Assembly (NCBI GenBank): GCA_030841195.1
Contig: JAVEDA010000123.1
Span: forward strand, 1-6,453
Direction: 5' to 3'
DNA: 6,453 bases
Source of the DNA: Actinomycetota bacterium
Lineage (GTDB): Bacteria; Actinomycetota; Actinomycetes; JACCUZ01
Made by a program: the position numbers and the translations under genes
Shown: positions 1 to 5,629 of the stretch, piece after piece
Layout: the number at the start of each line of letters is the position of its first letter
Numbering within the stretch: the stretch's first letter is position 1
The notes under the pieces: model-generated
Told to the model about the DNA's origin: nothing
The model's input: only the letters and a program-made list of their open reading frames with translations
The model's database searches: none

Positions 1-174
1 GAGACCGAGTCCGACGAGCTCGCCGCGCACGTCCGCAAGGGCTGCCTCGAGATGCCCGACCCGGAGCCGCTGTCCATCTTCGACCACGTGTACGCCGAGG
101 CGCACCCGTTGATCGACGAGGAGCGCGAGCAGTTCGCCGCCTACCTCGACACGTTCGAGGGGAGCGATCACTGA
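1..174 (+). CDS. bkdA: 2-oxoacid dehydrogenase E1 component, alpha subunit (3' end only)
   Basis: The window opens inside this gene. Frame 1 stays open for 57 codons and stops at TGA 172-174. The visible tail is acidic and helical, with residues such as ELAAHVRKG, DPEPLSIFDHVYAE and EEREQFAAYLD, as expected for the C-terminus of a thiamine-diphosphate E1 alpha subunit. The thiamine-binding part lies outside the window, so the fragment alone would not prove the family. The call rests mainly on its position directly before E1 beta and E2. E1 alpha and beta together decarboxylate a 2-oxoacid and pass the acyl group to the lipoyl arm of E2 in the cytoplasm. Its stop shares one base with the next start (TGATG, 172-176), so translation of the two E1 subunits is probably coupled, which suits a 1:1 complex. 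The symbol assumes the branched-chain type; pdhA is the alternative. Confidence 0.85.
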   Translation, partial: ETESDELAAHVRKGCLEMPDPEPLSIFDHVYAEAHPLIDEEREQFAAYLDTFEGSDH

Positions 175-1157
175 TGGGCCAGATCACGCTCGCCAAGGGC
201 ATCACGATGGGCCTGCGCAAGGCGATGGAGGCCGACCCGAAGGTCCTCGTCATGGGCGAGGACGTCGGCAAGCTCGGCGGCGTCTTCCGGGTCACCGACG
301 GGCTGCAGAAGGACTTCGGCGAGGACCGCGTCATCGACACCCCGCTGGCCGAGTCGGGGATCATCGGCACCGCTATCGGGCTCGCATTGCGCGGCTACCG
401 GCCGGTCTGCGAGATCCAGTTCGACGGCTTCGTCTACCCGGCGTTCGACCAGATCGTCAGCCAGCTGGCGAAGATGCGGGCCCGCGCCCTGGGCAAGGTG
501 TCGCTACCCGTCGTCGTACGCATCCCCGTCGGCGGCGGCATCGGCGCGGTCGAGCACCACAGCGAGTCCAACGAGGCGTACTTCGCGCACACCGCCGGCC
601 TGAAGGTGGTCGCCTGCTCGAACCCGGTCGACGCCTACTTCATGGTGCAGCAGGCGATCCTCTCCGATGACCCGGTCATCCTCTACGAGCCCAAGCGGCG
701 CTACTGGGAGAAGGCCGACCTGGACGAGTCGCTGACCCTGGACTCCGCCATGTCGCTCTACTCCGCGCGGGTCGCCCGCGAGGGCACCGACATCACGGTC
801 GCGGCGTACGGGCCGATGGTGAAGACCTGCATGGAGGCGGCGATCGCTGCCGCCGAGGAGGGCAAGTCGCTCGAGGTGATCGACCTGCGCTCGCTCTCGC
901 CGCTGGACATGAGCACCCTGCGCGCCTCGGTCGAGAAGACCGGCCGGATGGTCGTGGTGCACGAGGCGCCCGCCTTCCTCGGGATGGGGTCCGAGGTGGC
1001 GGCCCGCGTCACCGAGCAGTGCTTCTACTCGCTGGAGGCGCCGGTGCTGCGGGTCTGCGGCTTCGACACCCCCTACCCGCCGAGCCGGGTCGAGGAGGAG
1101 TACCTCCCCGACCTGGACCGCGTGCTCGACGCCGTCGACCGATCCCTCGCGTTCTGA
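174..1157 (+). CDS. bkdB: 2-oxoacid dehydrogenase E1 component, beta subunit (branched-chain type likely)
   Basis: This 327-residue protein has the normal length for an E1 beta subunit. With E1 alpha it forms the cytoplasmic, thiamine-diphosphate-dependent decarboxylase of a 2-oxoacid dehydrogenase complex. The N-terminal pyrimidine-binding half carries GEDVGKLGGVFRVT (residues 28-41) and DTPLAESGIIG (55-65). Glu60 in the second motif matches the family glutamate that activates the cofactor. Further family marks are EIQFDGF (80-86), GAVEHHS with the paired histidines 128-129, and YEPKRRYW (171-178). The C-terminal transketolase-like domain shows LEVIDLRSLSPLD (233-245) and ends with CGFDTPYPP (295-303). 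From memory, the EIQFDGF, YEPKRRY and CGFDTPYPP stretches closely match the mycobacterial BkdB/PdhB protein assigned to branched-chain oxoacids. The start is ATG 174, with GAGGGGAG (157-164) about 9 bases upstream. Substrate choice (branched-chain, pyruvate or mixed) cannot be settled from this sequence. Confidence 0.95.
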   Translation: MGQITLAKGITMGLRKAMEADPKVLVMGEDVGKLGGVFRVTDGLQKDFGEDRVIDTPLAESGIIGTAIGLALRGYRPVCEIQFDGFVYPAFDQIVSQLAKMRARALGKVSLPVVVRIPVGGGIGAVEHHSESNEAYFAHTAGLKVVACSNPVDAYFMVQQAILSDDPVILYEPKRRYWEKADLDESLTLDSAMSLYSARVAREGTDITVAAYGPMVKTCMEAAIAAAEEGKSLEVIDLRSLSPLDMSTLRASVEKTGRMVVVHEAPAFLGMGSEVAARVTEQCFYSLEAPVLRVCGFDTPYPPSRVEEEYLPDLDRVLDAVDRSLAF

Positions 1158-1179
1158 TCCGCCACCAGGAGTTCGCCAG

Positions 1180-2667
1180 ATGAAGCAGTTCAAGCTCCCC
1201 GACGTCGGCGAGGGACTCACCGAGGCCGAGATCGTGTCCTGGAAGGTCAAGCCCGGCGACACCGTGAAGGTCAACGAGGTCGTCGTCGAGATCGAGACCG
1301 CGAAGTCCTTGGTCGAGCTGCCGTCGCCGTTCGCCGGCGTCGTCACCGAGCTGCTCGTGCCCGAGGGCACGACGGTCGACGTGGGCACCCCGATCATCAC
1401 CGTCGACGACGGCTCGGGCGGCGCAGCGCCGGCGGCCCCGGCCGCACCCGCCGCGGCTACCCCGGCGCCGCGCGACGACATGGCTCCGGCCATCCCGGAC
1501 CCGTCGGCCATCGACACCCCGGTTGAGGACCAGGCAGTCGAGCCCGGTCTGATCGGTGGGCCGGCCCCCGGCGGCCGGACCTCAGTTCTCGTGGGGTACG
1601 GCCCCAAGACGACCAGCGCCGCCCGGCGTCCGCGCAAGGGTCCTCTCGGTCCCTCGGCTGCCACCGCGCAGCAGGCCGTGCAGACCTCGATGATGACCAC
1701 GCCGACCCCGGTGCAGGAGCCCGCGGTCGACGACGCGCCCGAGTCCGCCCCTGCTCAGACGGTCTCCGGCAACGGGGACGCCGCAGCGGCGCGGGTGCTG
1801 GCCAAGCCGCCGGTGCGCAAGCTGGCCAAGGACCTCGGCGTCGACCTGACCACGGTGACGCCGTCCGGCGAGGGCGGCGTCGTCACTCGGGCCGACGTGG
1901 AGTCGGTGGCCGGCGACGGCTCCGAGACCGCGGCGGCGGGCGCGCCGTCGTACGTCCCTGCTCCTGGGCAGCGCGAGACCCGGGTGCCGGTCAAGGGTGT
2001 CCGCAAGATGACGGCGCAGGCGATGGTGGCCTCGGCGTTCACCGCGCCGCACGTGACCGAGTGGGTGACCATCGACGTCACCCGCACCATGGACCTGGTC
2101 GCCCGGCTGAAGAGAGACCGCGACTTCTCGGACGTGAAGGTCAGCCCGCTGCTGCTGGTGGCCAAGGCGCTGATCCTTGCGGTGAAGCGCAACCCCGACA
2201 TCAACGCGGTCTGGGACGAGGCCGCGCAGGAGATCGTGGTCAAGCACTACGTGAACCTCGGCATCGCGGCCGCGACGCCGCGCGGACTCGTCGTACCGAA
2301 CATCAAGGACGCCGACCGCATGTCACTGCTCGAGCTCGCCGAGGCGCTGAACGCGCTGACCGCGACCGCGCGCGAGGGACGCACCCAGCCGGCCGACATG
2401 GCCGGCGGCACGATGACGATCACCAACGTCGGTGTCTTCGGCGTCGATGCCGGTACGCCGATCCTCAACCCCGGCGAGGCCGCGATCCTGTGCTTCGGCC
2501 AGGTCCGCGACATGCCGTGGGTCGTCGACGGTGAGGTCGTCGTGCGCAAGGTGACCCAGCTGGCGCTGTCCTTCGACCACCGGGTGGCCGACGGCCAGCT
2601 CGGCTCGATGTTCCTCGCCGACATCGCCCGCGTCCTCGAGGACCCCGCGACCGCCCTCCTCTGGTAG
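1180..2667 (+). CDS. bkdC: Dihydrolipoamide acyltransferase, E2 component of the 2-oxoacid dehydrogenase complex
   Basis: This 495-residue E2 core enzyme moves the acyl group from E1 to coenzyme A. An N-terminal lipoyl domain spans about 1-78, with the lipoyl lysine predicted at K42 in ETAKS. There is only one lipoyl domain. A long Ala/Pro-rich linker (about 79-200) includes VLVGYG (136-141) and a basic patch, ARRPRKG (148-154). A peripheral-subunit-binding domain follows at about 203-243 (VLAKPPVRKLAKDLGVD). The catalytic acyltransferase domain covers about 265-495 and ends in SFDHRVADG, giving catalytic His467 and Asp471 of the HxxxDG motif. The variant is HRVADG rather than the common HRVVDG. 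Start ATG 1180 has AGGAG (1167-1171) 8 bases upstream, and the gap from E1 beta is only 22 bases, so the genes form one operon. No E3 gene is visible; E3 is often encoded elsewhere. Whether it handles branched-chain acyl groups or acetyl is not decided by the sequence. Confidence 0.95.
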   Translation: MKQFKLPDVGEGLTEAEIVSWKVKPGDTVKVNEVVVEIETAKSLVELPSPFAGVVTELLVPEGTTVDVGTPIITVDDGSGGAAPAAPAAPAAATPAPRDDMAPAIPDPSAIDTPVEDQAVEPGLIGGPAPGGRTSVLVGYGPKTTSAARRPRKGPLGPSAATAQQAVQTSMMTTPTPVQEPAVDDAPESAPAQTVSGNGDAAAARVLAKPPVRKLAKDLGVDLTTVTPSGEGGVVTRADVESVAGDGSETAAAGAPSYVPAPGQRETRVPVKGVRKMTAQAMVASAFTAPHVTEWVTIDVTRTMDLVARLKRDRDFSDVKVSPLLLVAKALILAVKRNPDINAVWDEAAQEIVVKHYVNLGIAAATPRGLVVPNIKDADRMSLLELAEALNALTATAREGRTQPADMAGGTMTITNVGVFGVDAGTPILNPGEAAILCFGQVRDMPWVVDGEVVVRKVTQLALSFDHRVADGQLGSMFLADIARVLEDPATALLW

Positions 2668-2725
2668 CCGGTCGCCCGGGAGTGGTCGATGTCTGAACCG
2701 CTGGCGAGGTCGGGTCCGACAGAGG

Positions 2726-2745
2726 GGGTGTCTGCACCCACACCC
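2726..2745 (+). repeat. Small inverted repeat just upstream of the SOD-like start
   Basis: GGGTGT (2726-2731) and ACACCC (2740-2745) are perfect reverse complements with an 8-base loop. The first five bases can instead pair with CACCC (2735-2739) around a 4-base loop, so two exclusive hairpins are possible. The structure ends one base before the GAAGGGG run that includes the ribosome-binding site. It could influence leader folding or be an operator half-site pair, or it may be chance in GC-rich DNA. Confidence 0.3.
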
Positions 2746-2746
2746 G

Positions 2747-2752
2747 AAGGGG
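2747..2752 (+). promoter_or_regulatory. Ribosome-binding site of the SOD-like gene
   Basis: AAGGGG lies 6 bases before ATG 2759. This spacing supports the chosen start, which also begins a complete signal peptide. Confidence 0.6.
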
Positions 2753-2758
2753 CCCACC

Positions 2759-3364
2759 ATGACTGCCAGCCGTCGTCCCGTGCTCGTCGTCGCCGCTTTC
2801 GGCGCGGCCCTGACCATCGCGGCCTGGACCGCGCTGCCCGCCGGCGCAGCCGATGGCCCGGTCGAGGCCGCGGGCACCTTCGCGGCGCCGCTGGACGCGA
2901 CCACGGCCTTCACGTACGACGTGACGCAGGTGCCCGTCGGCGCGCGAGTCGTGGTCCGCGCCGTGCCGACCGGCAGCCACAAGACGGTCGTGACGCTGCA
3001 CGCGTGGGGACTGCTCCCGGACGAGACCTATGGCGCGCACGCGCACTACAAGCCGTGCGGCGCGACCGGAGCAGCCGCCGGTGCGCACTACCAGAACGCC
3101 CAGGACCCGGCGGTCGGCGGCAGTGAGACCACGGCGTCGGTCGACTCGTCGTACGCCAACCCGGGCAACGAGGTCTGGATCGACCTGGTGACCAACGCCG
3201 ACGGCAACGGCCGCGCGCAGACGGTCGTCGACTGGGCCTTCCGACCTACCGCCAACGGCAGCCCGCGTGCGGTGATCCTGCACCTCAACACCACCAGCAC
3301 CGGTGGCTCGGTGCCACCGGGCAACGCGGGGGCGCGGCTGGCCTGCGTCACCGTTCCGTTCTGA
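2759..3364 (+). CDS. Secreted Cu/Zn-superoxide-dismutase-family protein, probably copper-only
   Basis: This 201-residue protein begins with a signal peptide: two arginines at 5-6, a hydrophobic stretch at about 8-26 and an AGA|AD cleavage site near residue 30. The mature part should act outside the membrane. The C-terminal half matches the SOD_Cu family. GAHAH gives copper ligands His94 and His96, AGAHYQN gives His110 (the bridging histidine of normal enzymes), and ILHLN gives His175. GNAGARLAC gives Arg193, equivalent to the substrate-guiding arginine, and Cys196, which should pair with Cys100. There is no histidine between His110 and His175, so the two histidines that bind only zinc are absent. 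Copper-only SODs are known in mycobacteria and fungi, and this fits that pattern; family members that have lost activity also exist. If active, it would convert extracellular superoxide to peroxide. The gene sits 91 bases after E2 and 32 bases before the sigma factor. Confidence 0.85.
   Translation: MTASRRPVLVVAAFGAALTIAAWTALPAGAADGPVEAAGTFAAPLDATTAFTYDVTQVPVGARVVVRAVPTGSHKTVVTLHAWGLLPDETYGAHAHYKPCGATGAAAGAHYQNAQDPAVGGSETTASVDSSYANPGNEVWIDLVTNADGNGRAQTVVDWAFRPTANGSPRAVILHLNTTSTGGSVPPGNAGARLACVTVPF
3300..3320 (+). repeat. 8-bp perfect hairpin near the 3' end of the SOD-like gene
   Basis: CCGGTGGC (3300-3307) and GCCACCGG (3313-3320) are perfect reverse complements around the loop TCGGT. The structure encodes the glycine/proline-rich loop just before the conserved GNAGARLAC segment. 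It lies 41 bases before the stop codon and has no following T-tract, so it is not a normal terminator. It could slow transcription or protect the 3' end of the SOD message, or simply follow from glycine and proline codons, which are complementary. Confidence 0.45.
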
Positions 3365-3396
3365 TCGGCGTGCAGGCGACGGCAGGTACGACGACC

Positions 3397-3951
3397 ATGG
3401 GCGGCGTGACGACCAGCGCGCGGGCGGGCGAGCCGGTCGACGCCGACCTGCTGCGGGCGACCGGCGCCGGCGACCGGACCGCGTTCGAGACGCTGTACGG
3501 CCGGCACGCACCGTGGCTGGTCGTCCGGCTCACTCGACGGTGCAACGACCCGGCCCTCGTGGACGAGGCCGTGCAGGACACCTTCGTGGCGGTCTGGCGC
3601 GGCGCTCGCCGGTGGGACGGGCGGGGGGAGGTGGCGGCCTGGATCTGGGGGATCGGGATCCGTCGCCTCATCGACCAGCTCCGCAGTCGGCCACGACCGA
3701 CTGCGGAGCTGGTCGACGCCGACGTCGAGCGCGAGCCCTCGGCCGAGGAACGAGTGCTCCTCGGCGTGGAGTACGGCGACCTGGCCGGAGCCCTGGACCG
3801 GCTGTCGCCCGAGCTGCGGGCCGTGGTGCAGGCCACGGTCCTCGACGGACTCACCACCCGCGAGGCCGGCCATCTGCTCGGGCTGCCGGCCGGCACCGTG
3901 AAGACCCGGATGATGCGCGCGAAGGCGCAGCTGCGAGAGGCACTGGCATGA
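3397..3951 (+). CDS. ECF-type RNA polymerase sigma factor
   Basis: With the ATG at 3397 this is a 184-residue ECF (group 4) sigma factor. Sigma region 2 spans about 18-98: a helix with TAFETLYGRHAPWL, then DEAVQDTFVAVWRGARRWDGRGEVAAWIWGIG, followed by RRLIDQLRSR, which is typical of regions 2.1-2.4. Sigma region 4 spans about 127-184: LDRLSPELRAVVQ, then the helix-turn-helix LTTREAGHLLGLPAGTVKTRMMRAKAQL (152-179). The roughly 25-residue linker between them is encoded by a strong inverted repeat. It should direct RNA polymerase to a small regulon, often including its own operon. The start is uncertain: an in-frame GTG at 3370 would add nine residues but has no visible ribosome-binding site, whereas ATG 3397 has AGG (3384-3386) 10 bases upstream. 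The stop overlaps the next start by ATGA (3948-3951), the usual arrangement of a sigma/anti-sigma pair. The ECF subgroup is not assigned. Confidence 0.93.
   Translation: MGGVTTSARAGEPVDADLLRATGAGDRTAFETLYGRHAPWLVVRLTRRCNDPALVDEAVQDTFVAVWRGARRWDGRGEVAAWIWGIGIRRLIDQLRSRPRPTAELVDADVEREPSAEERVLLGVEYGDLAGALDRLSPELRAVVQATVLDGLTTREAGHLLGLPAGTVKTRMMRAKAQLREALA
3671..3716 (+). repeat. Perfect 20-bp inverted repeat with 6-base loop inside the sigma factor gene
   Basis: The left arm (3671-3690, beginning TCGACCAGCT and ending GCAGTCGG) and the right arm (3697-3716, beginning CCGACTGC and ending AGCTGGTCGA) are exact reverse complements over all 20 bases. The loop is CCACGA (3691-3696). The flanking bases A3670 and C3717 do not pair, so 20 is the full length. 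Fourteen of the 20 pairs are G-C. In frame, the repeat encodes residues 92-107 (IDQLRSR-PR-PTAELVD), the end of region 2 and the start of the inter-domain linker. There is no T-tract after it, so it is not a standard intrinsic terminator. Possible roles are an mRNA hairpin, a processing site, a protein-binding palindrome, or the trace of a template-switch event. Confidence 0.9.
3742..3765 (+). repeat. Second hairpin in the sigma linker region
   Basis: GCCGAGGA (3742-3749) and TCCTCGGC (3758-3765) are exact reverse complements around an 8-base loop. The left arm overlaps a 12-base palindrome, CCTCGGCCGAGG (3737-3748), giving alternative pairings. It starts 25 bases after the 20-bp inverted repeat and, like it, sits between the sequences for sigma regions 2 and 4. 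Confidence 0.6.
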
Positions 3952-4769
3952 GCTGGCACATCGACTCCGAGACGCTGGAGCGCTACGCGTCCGGTGGGAC
4001 CACGTCCGCGGTGGCGGCCTCCGCCGAGGCGCACCTGACCGGGTGCGCGGACTGCCAGGCCCGGCTCGTCCCCGCGGTCGACACCGCTCGGCTCGACGCG
4101 ATCTGGGCCGGGGTCGAGGCGCGGGTCGACCGGGTGTCGCTGCCCTGGCTGGACCGGACCCTCGTGCGGTGCGGCATCTCGGAGGAGACGGCGCGGCTGC
4201 TCGCGGCGACGCCGTCGCTGACCGCATCCTGGCTGGCCGCGATCGCTGCCGCCGTGGTCTTCGCGGTCGTGGCTGCCGACTCGTCGGCCAAGGGGCTGGC
4301 GGTCTTCCTGACCCTTGCGCCGATGCTGCCGGTCGCCGGGGTGGCGGCCGCCTACGGCCGGGAGGCAGACCCTGCCTACGAGCTGGCCGTCGCGTCGCCG
4401 TACTCACTGCTGCGGCTGCTCCTGGTCCGCAGCGTTGCCGTCGTCGGGACCACCATCGCCCTCACTGCCGTCGGCGGGCTGCTGCTCGCGGACTCCGGGT
4501 GGCGGGCCGCCGCCTGGCTGTTGCCGGCCCTGGCGCTGTCAGCCGTGACGCTCGCCCTGTCCGCCCGGGTCGCACCGGTCTGGGCGGGCGGCGCTGTCCT
4601 GACCGGATGGCTCGGCACAGTGGTGACCGCCTGGCAGGTCACCGGGAACCGGCTGGCCCCCTTCGGGGACGTCGGTCAGGTCGTCGCCCTCGTCGTGACG
4701 GGCCTGGCCCTGACGGTGCTAGTCGCGAACCGGAGCGACTTCGCCTACGACACGAGGAGGTCGGCATGA
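3948..4769 (+). CDS. Anti-sigma-like zinc-finger (zf-HC2) protein fused to a six-helix membrane domain
   Basis: This 273-residue protein starts at the ATG that overlaps the sigma stop. The N-terminal cytoplasmic part has the ZAS anti-sigma signature: His4, then His29-x3-Cys33-x2-Cys36 (HLTGCADC). Such domains usually bind and hold the partner ECF sigma factor. Instead of one membrane helix, about six hydrophobic segments follow: roughly 95-110, 116-136, 157-181, 187-206, 211-231 and 242-260. Between segments 2 and 3 lies GREADPAYELAVASPYS (137-153), which resembles the cytoplasmic coupling motif of ABC-2 permeases (glutamate, then P-x-S, then a basic residue before the next helix). The membrane part may thus be a permease-like subunit working with the ABC ATPase and permease encoded next. 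The C-terminus (DFAYDTRRSA) is short and charged. The ATGA overlap with the ATPase gene suggests coupled synthesis. Sigma binding is inferred from the motif and position. Confidence 0.87.
   Translation: MSWHIDSETLERYASGGTTSAVAASAEAHLTGCADCQARLVPAVDTARLDAIWAGVEARVDRVSLPWLDRTLVRCGISEETARLLAATPSLTASWLAAIAAAVVFAVVAADSSAKGLAVFLTLAPMLPVAGVAAAYGREADPAYELAVASPYSLLRLLLVRSVAVVGTTIALTAVGGLLLADSGWRAAAWLLPALALSAVTLALSARVAPVWAGGAVLTGWLGTVVTAWQVTGNRLAPFGDVGQVVALVVTGLALTVLVANRSDFAYDTRRSA
4754..4760 (+). promoter_or_regulatory. Strong ribosome-binding site of the ABC ATPase gene
   Basis: GAGGAGG is a near-perfect Shine-Dalgarno sequence ending 5 bases before ATG 4766. It lies within the last codons of the anti-sigma gene. 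It fixes the ATPase start at 4766, although the frame is open much further upstream. Confidence 0.75.
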
Positions 4770-5629
4770 CCGGCGTACGGGCGCACGAGGTGACCAAGAC
4801 GTTCGGGCGCACCCGTGCGTTGGACGGGGTGACGTTCACGTCGGGGCTTGGCGTGACCGGCCTGCTCGGCCCCAACGGCGCGGGCAAGACCACGCTGCTG
4901 CGGATGCTCGCCACCGTGCTCGCGCCGGACGGTGGCCGGATCCAGCTGCTCGGCCGCAACCCGCAGGATGCGACCGACCGGCTCGAGATCCGCCGCCGGC
5001 TCGGCTACTTGCCGCAGGAGCCGGGCTTCCACCGTGGCTTCACGGTGTTCGAGTTCGTCGACTACGTGGCCATCCTCAAGGAGCTGACCGACCGTCGGGC
5101 CCGTCACGACGAGGTACGCCGGGTCATCGACGCGGTCGGGCTGCGTGAGGTCTCCGACCGAAAGATTCGGGCCTTGTCGGGTGGGATGCGCCGCCGGGTC
5201 GGCGTGGCGCAGGCGATCCTCGGCGAGCCCGAGCTCGTCGTCCTCGACGAGCCGACGGCAGGGCTGGATCCCGAGCAGCGACTGCGGTTCCGCGACCTCG
5301 TCTCCCGGATCGGCGAGGGACGCGCGGTGCTGCTGTCCACCCACCAGACCGAGGACGTCGCCGCCCTCTGCCCGCACGTGGTCGTGGTGGACCGGGGCCG
5401 GACGGTGTTCGACGGCACGCCGTCGGCGTTGACAAGCACCGCCGACGGCCGGGTCTGGCTCTCACCGGACCGTACGCCGGCAGCCCGGCTGGCCTGGCGG
5501 ACGGCCGAGGGCGACGTGCGCAACATCGGCGACGCGGTGCCCGCCGGGGCGCTGGCCGTCCCGCCGACGCTGGAGGACGCCTACCTCCTGCTCGTCGGCG
5601 AGGCGGCCGCCCCGGAGGTGGCGGCATGA
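4766..5629 (+). CDS. ABC transporter ATP-binding protein (ABC-2 exporter type)
   Basis: This 287-residue protein is a complete cytoplasmic ABC ATPase that would power the membrane subunits encoded on either side. It shows Walker A GPNGAGKTT (35-43), a Q-loop glutamine at 84 in YLPQEPGF, the ABC signature LSGGMRRRVGVAQA (137-150), Walker B LVVLDEPTAGLDP with catalytic Glu162, and the switch histidine His193 in LLSTHQTED. No key residue is missing. The C-terminal ~80 residues after the nucleotide-binding domain end with PPTLEDAYLLLVG, typical of ATPases that pair with ABC-2 permeases in drug, lipid or peptide export. The start ATG 4766 overlaps the previous stop (ATGA) and has a strong ribosome-binding site. 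The stop overlaps the permease start in the same way. The substrate cannot be read from the sequence. Confidence 0.95.
   Translation: MTGVRAHEVTKTFGRTRALDGVTFTSGLGVTGLLGPNGAGKTTLLRMLATVLAPDGGRIQLLGRNPQDATDRLEIRRRLGYLPQEPGFHRGFTVFEFVDYVAILKELTDRRARHDEVRRVIDAVGLREVSDRKIRALSGGMRRRVGVAQAILGEPELVVLDEPTAGLDPEQRLRFRDLVSRIGEGRAVLLSTHQTEDVAALCPHVVVVDRGRTVFDGTPSALTSTADGRVWLSPDRTPAARLAWRTAEGDVRNIGDAVPAGALAVPPTLEDAYLLLVGEAAAPEVAA
5614..5619 (+). promoter_or_regulatory. Ribosome-binding site of the permease gene
   Basis: GGAGGT ends 6 bases before ATG 5626, inside the end of the ATPase gene, and supports the overlapping start. Confidence 0.65.

Larger units (their letters stand above)
2668..2758. other. 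Intergenic gap between E2 and the SOD-like gene
   Basis: These 91 bases are the longest gap in the window. They hold a short palindrome GTCGG-GT-CCGAC (2709-2720) and a small hairpin at 2726-2745. No T-tract follows either of them, so no classical intrinsic terminator is visible for the upstream operon. I also find no convincing -10/-35 pair. A promoter for the next gene would be expected here because the function changes, but I cannot place it. Confidence 0.5.

Noticed and set aside
504..1700. Long antisense open frame (398 codons) opposite E1 beta and E2
   Set aside because: It is rich in Arg, Gly, Ala and His, with no recognisable domain, and it crosses two well-supported genes. Such frames arise from GC-rich third positions on the other strand.
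2695..2720. Possible ECF promoter (GAACC with a downstream CCGAC) before the SOD-like gene
   Set aside because: The GAAC-like -35 is present, but the expected -10 element at proper spacing is not convincing, and such short matches are common in this base composition.
2689..3126. Alternative + strand frame of 145 codons over the start of the SOD-like gene
   Set aside because: It has no recognisable domain and is Arg-rich. The overlapping SOD frame has a signal peptide and conserved metal ligands.
3303..3947. Upstream extension of the anti-sigma gene to a 488-residue protein
   Set aside because: The extra 215 residues are out of frame with the well-supported sigma factor and are Arg/Gly-rich. 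ATG 3948, at the ATGA overlap, directly precedes the ZAS motif.
3088..4407. Antisense open frame of 439 codons opposite the SOD, sigma and anti-sigma genes
   Set aside because: The translation is an Arg/Pro/Ala-rich low-complexity string spanning three genes, which is typical of a shadow frame.
4043..4765. Upstream extension of the ABC ATPase to 528 residues
   Set aside because: The extension is a shadow of the anti-sigma frame. ATG 4766 has a strong ribosome-binding site and gives the normal family start.
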